A stretch of 25,033 bases of DNA from assembly GCA_002404095.1 (NCBI GenBank), contig DHJA01000116.1, positions 1 to 25,033 on the forward strand. Reading direction: 5' to 3'. The DNA is from Planctomycetaceae bacterium UBA4732 (lineage in GTDB: Bacteria > Planctomycetota > Planctomycetia > Gemmatales > Gemmataceae). Numbering within the stretch: position 1 is the stretch's first letter; each line of letters begins with the position of its first letter. Position numbers and translations under genes: made by a program. The notes under the pieces are model-generated. The model was not told where the DNA came from. It made no database searches and worked only from the letters and a program-made list of their open reading frames with translations. Shown in pieces: positions 24,377 to 25,033 of this stretch.

Positions 24377-24907
24377 ATGCAGCCAGTATGTGTGAGCAAG
24401 CCGCGCGTTGCCCCGGCGAGCTTCGTCGCCATCGACTTCGAGACCGCGGACCACGGGCGCGACAGCGCCTGCGCGGTCGCTCTGGTCCGGGTCGTGGGCG
24501 CGGAGATTGTCGAGCGGACGCACTTTCTCATCCGCCCGCCCCGGCAGGCATTTCTATTCAGCTACGTGCATGGCATCACCTGGGCGCATGTGGCGAAGGA
24601 GCCGACGTTCGCCGACCTGTGGCCGCGAATCGACGCCCGGCTTCGTGGAGTTGATTTTGTGGCGGCGCACAATGCGTCGTTCGACCGCTCAGTTCTTAGG
24701 GCGTGTTGCGAGCAGGCGCGCCTTCCTCTGCCTGAATTGCGCTTTGAATGCAGTATGCGGTTAGCCCGCACCGCCTGGAACCTTCGGCCCACCAGGCTGC
24801 CCGATGTGTGCCGGCATCTCGGCATTTCACTGCGCCACCACAACGCCCTGTCCGACGCGGAGGCGTGCGCCCTCATCGTCCTCGCCGCCCAACGCCAATG
24901 CGTTTAA
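24377..24907 (+). CDS. DEDDh 3'-5' exonuclease (DNA polymerase III epsilon-like)
   Basis: A 176-residue single-domain exonuclease. The DEDDh acidic residues are visible: FVAIDFETAD (motif I, Asp and Glu), HNASFDRSVL (motif II Asp) and HHNALSDAEACALI (motif III His and Asp). The length fits a stand-alone proofreading-type exonuclease rather than a full DnaQ. It would remove nucleotides from 3' ends of single-stranded DNA or RNA. ATG 24377 follows GGAGGGCGAAAGG. It is divergent from mutS2 across 148 bp, so the two may share a control region. Confidence 0.92.
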   Translation: MQPVCVSKPRVAPASFVAIDFETADHGRDSACAVALVRVVGAEIVERTHFLIRPPRQAFLFSYVHGITWAHVAKEPTFADLWPRIDARLRGVDFVAAHNASFDRSVLRACCEQARLPLPELRFECSMRLARTAWNLRPTRLPDVCRHLGISLRHHNALSDAEACALIVLAAQRQCV

Positions 24908-24942
24908 CCCAGTCGCCGTTGGCCCCCTTTCGCGAAAGTCTT

Positions 24943-25033
24943 TCACGAAGTCCGGGCGGCGGCCTGATCCAACTTGGCGACGAATAACGCATGTTCGGCG
25001 CTGGCTAGTGCTTCGTCACGCATGGATTGATGG
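24943..25033 (-). CDS. C-terminal end of an unidentified gene (runs off the right edge)
   Basis: About 29 codons of an open frame (MRDEALASAEHALFVAKLD then QAAARTS) end at TGA 24945-24943. It is helical with natural-looking composition, and it converges with the exonuclease gene across 35 bp that contain the 12-bp palindrome CTTTCGCGAAAG (24927-24938). Too little is visible to name it; an internal ATG may even be its start. Confidence 0.4.
   Translation of the reverse strand, partial: HQSMRDEALASAEHALFVAKLDQAAARTS

Overview
The window is GC-rich chromosomal DNA from a bacterium that looks like a planctomycete, probably of the Gemmata group. The evidence is a double-length UvrA (two complete UvrA copies in one 2304-residue chain), cytoplasmic Hanks-type kinases, one of them fused to a tubulin/FtsZ-like domain, paired Tat-exported TIM-barrel proteins, a DUF6941-type gene, and many short palindromic elements lying in frame inside coding sequence. 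This placement comes from protein families only; there is no rRNA in the window.

Layout. 1-340 (-): 5' part of a tyrosine integrase. 516-604 (+): tRNA-Ser(GCU) with a strong terminator. 934-4647 (+): kinase/tubulin-like fusion, then a terminator. 5021-5893 and 6000-region to 6875 (+): two closely related exported sugar-isomerase-like TIM barrels, then a terminator. 7027-9946 (+): ferredoxin-NADP reductase, a second Ser/Thr kinase and accA, closely spaced. 9947-10342: AT-rich intergenic DNA holding two dif-like Xer sites in inverted orientation and a promoter for uvrA. 10343-17257 (+): tandem UvrA with a repeated C-terminal extension. 17358-19803 (-): an apparent operon of a DUF6941-like gene, three paralogous 84-86 residue proteins carrying a D-D-L-x-G-I-P motif, a HARE-HTH/GIY-YIG nuclease and an antitoxin-like small protein. 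19991-22315 (+): NikK-like protein and a NikM-NikL fusion. 22270-24228 (-): MutS2 without Smr domain. 24377-24907 (+): DEDDh exonuclease. 24943-25033 (-): end of an unidentified gene.

How genes may work together. nikK and nikML form a nickel/cobalt uptake unit whose energising ATPase and T component are not here. UvrA, MutS2 and the exonuclease are all DNA-processing proteins but are not one operon. The minus-strand DUF6941/DDLxGIP/nuclease cluster is the best candidate for an undescribed system. Its small genes arose by duplicating a unit that included the 3' end of the DUF6941 gene, because eroded copies of that 3' end still lie in front of the second and third small genes. The other notable structures are the inverted dif-like pair at 10030-10140 and the family of palindromic insertions inside genes.
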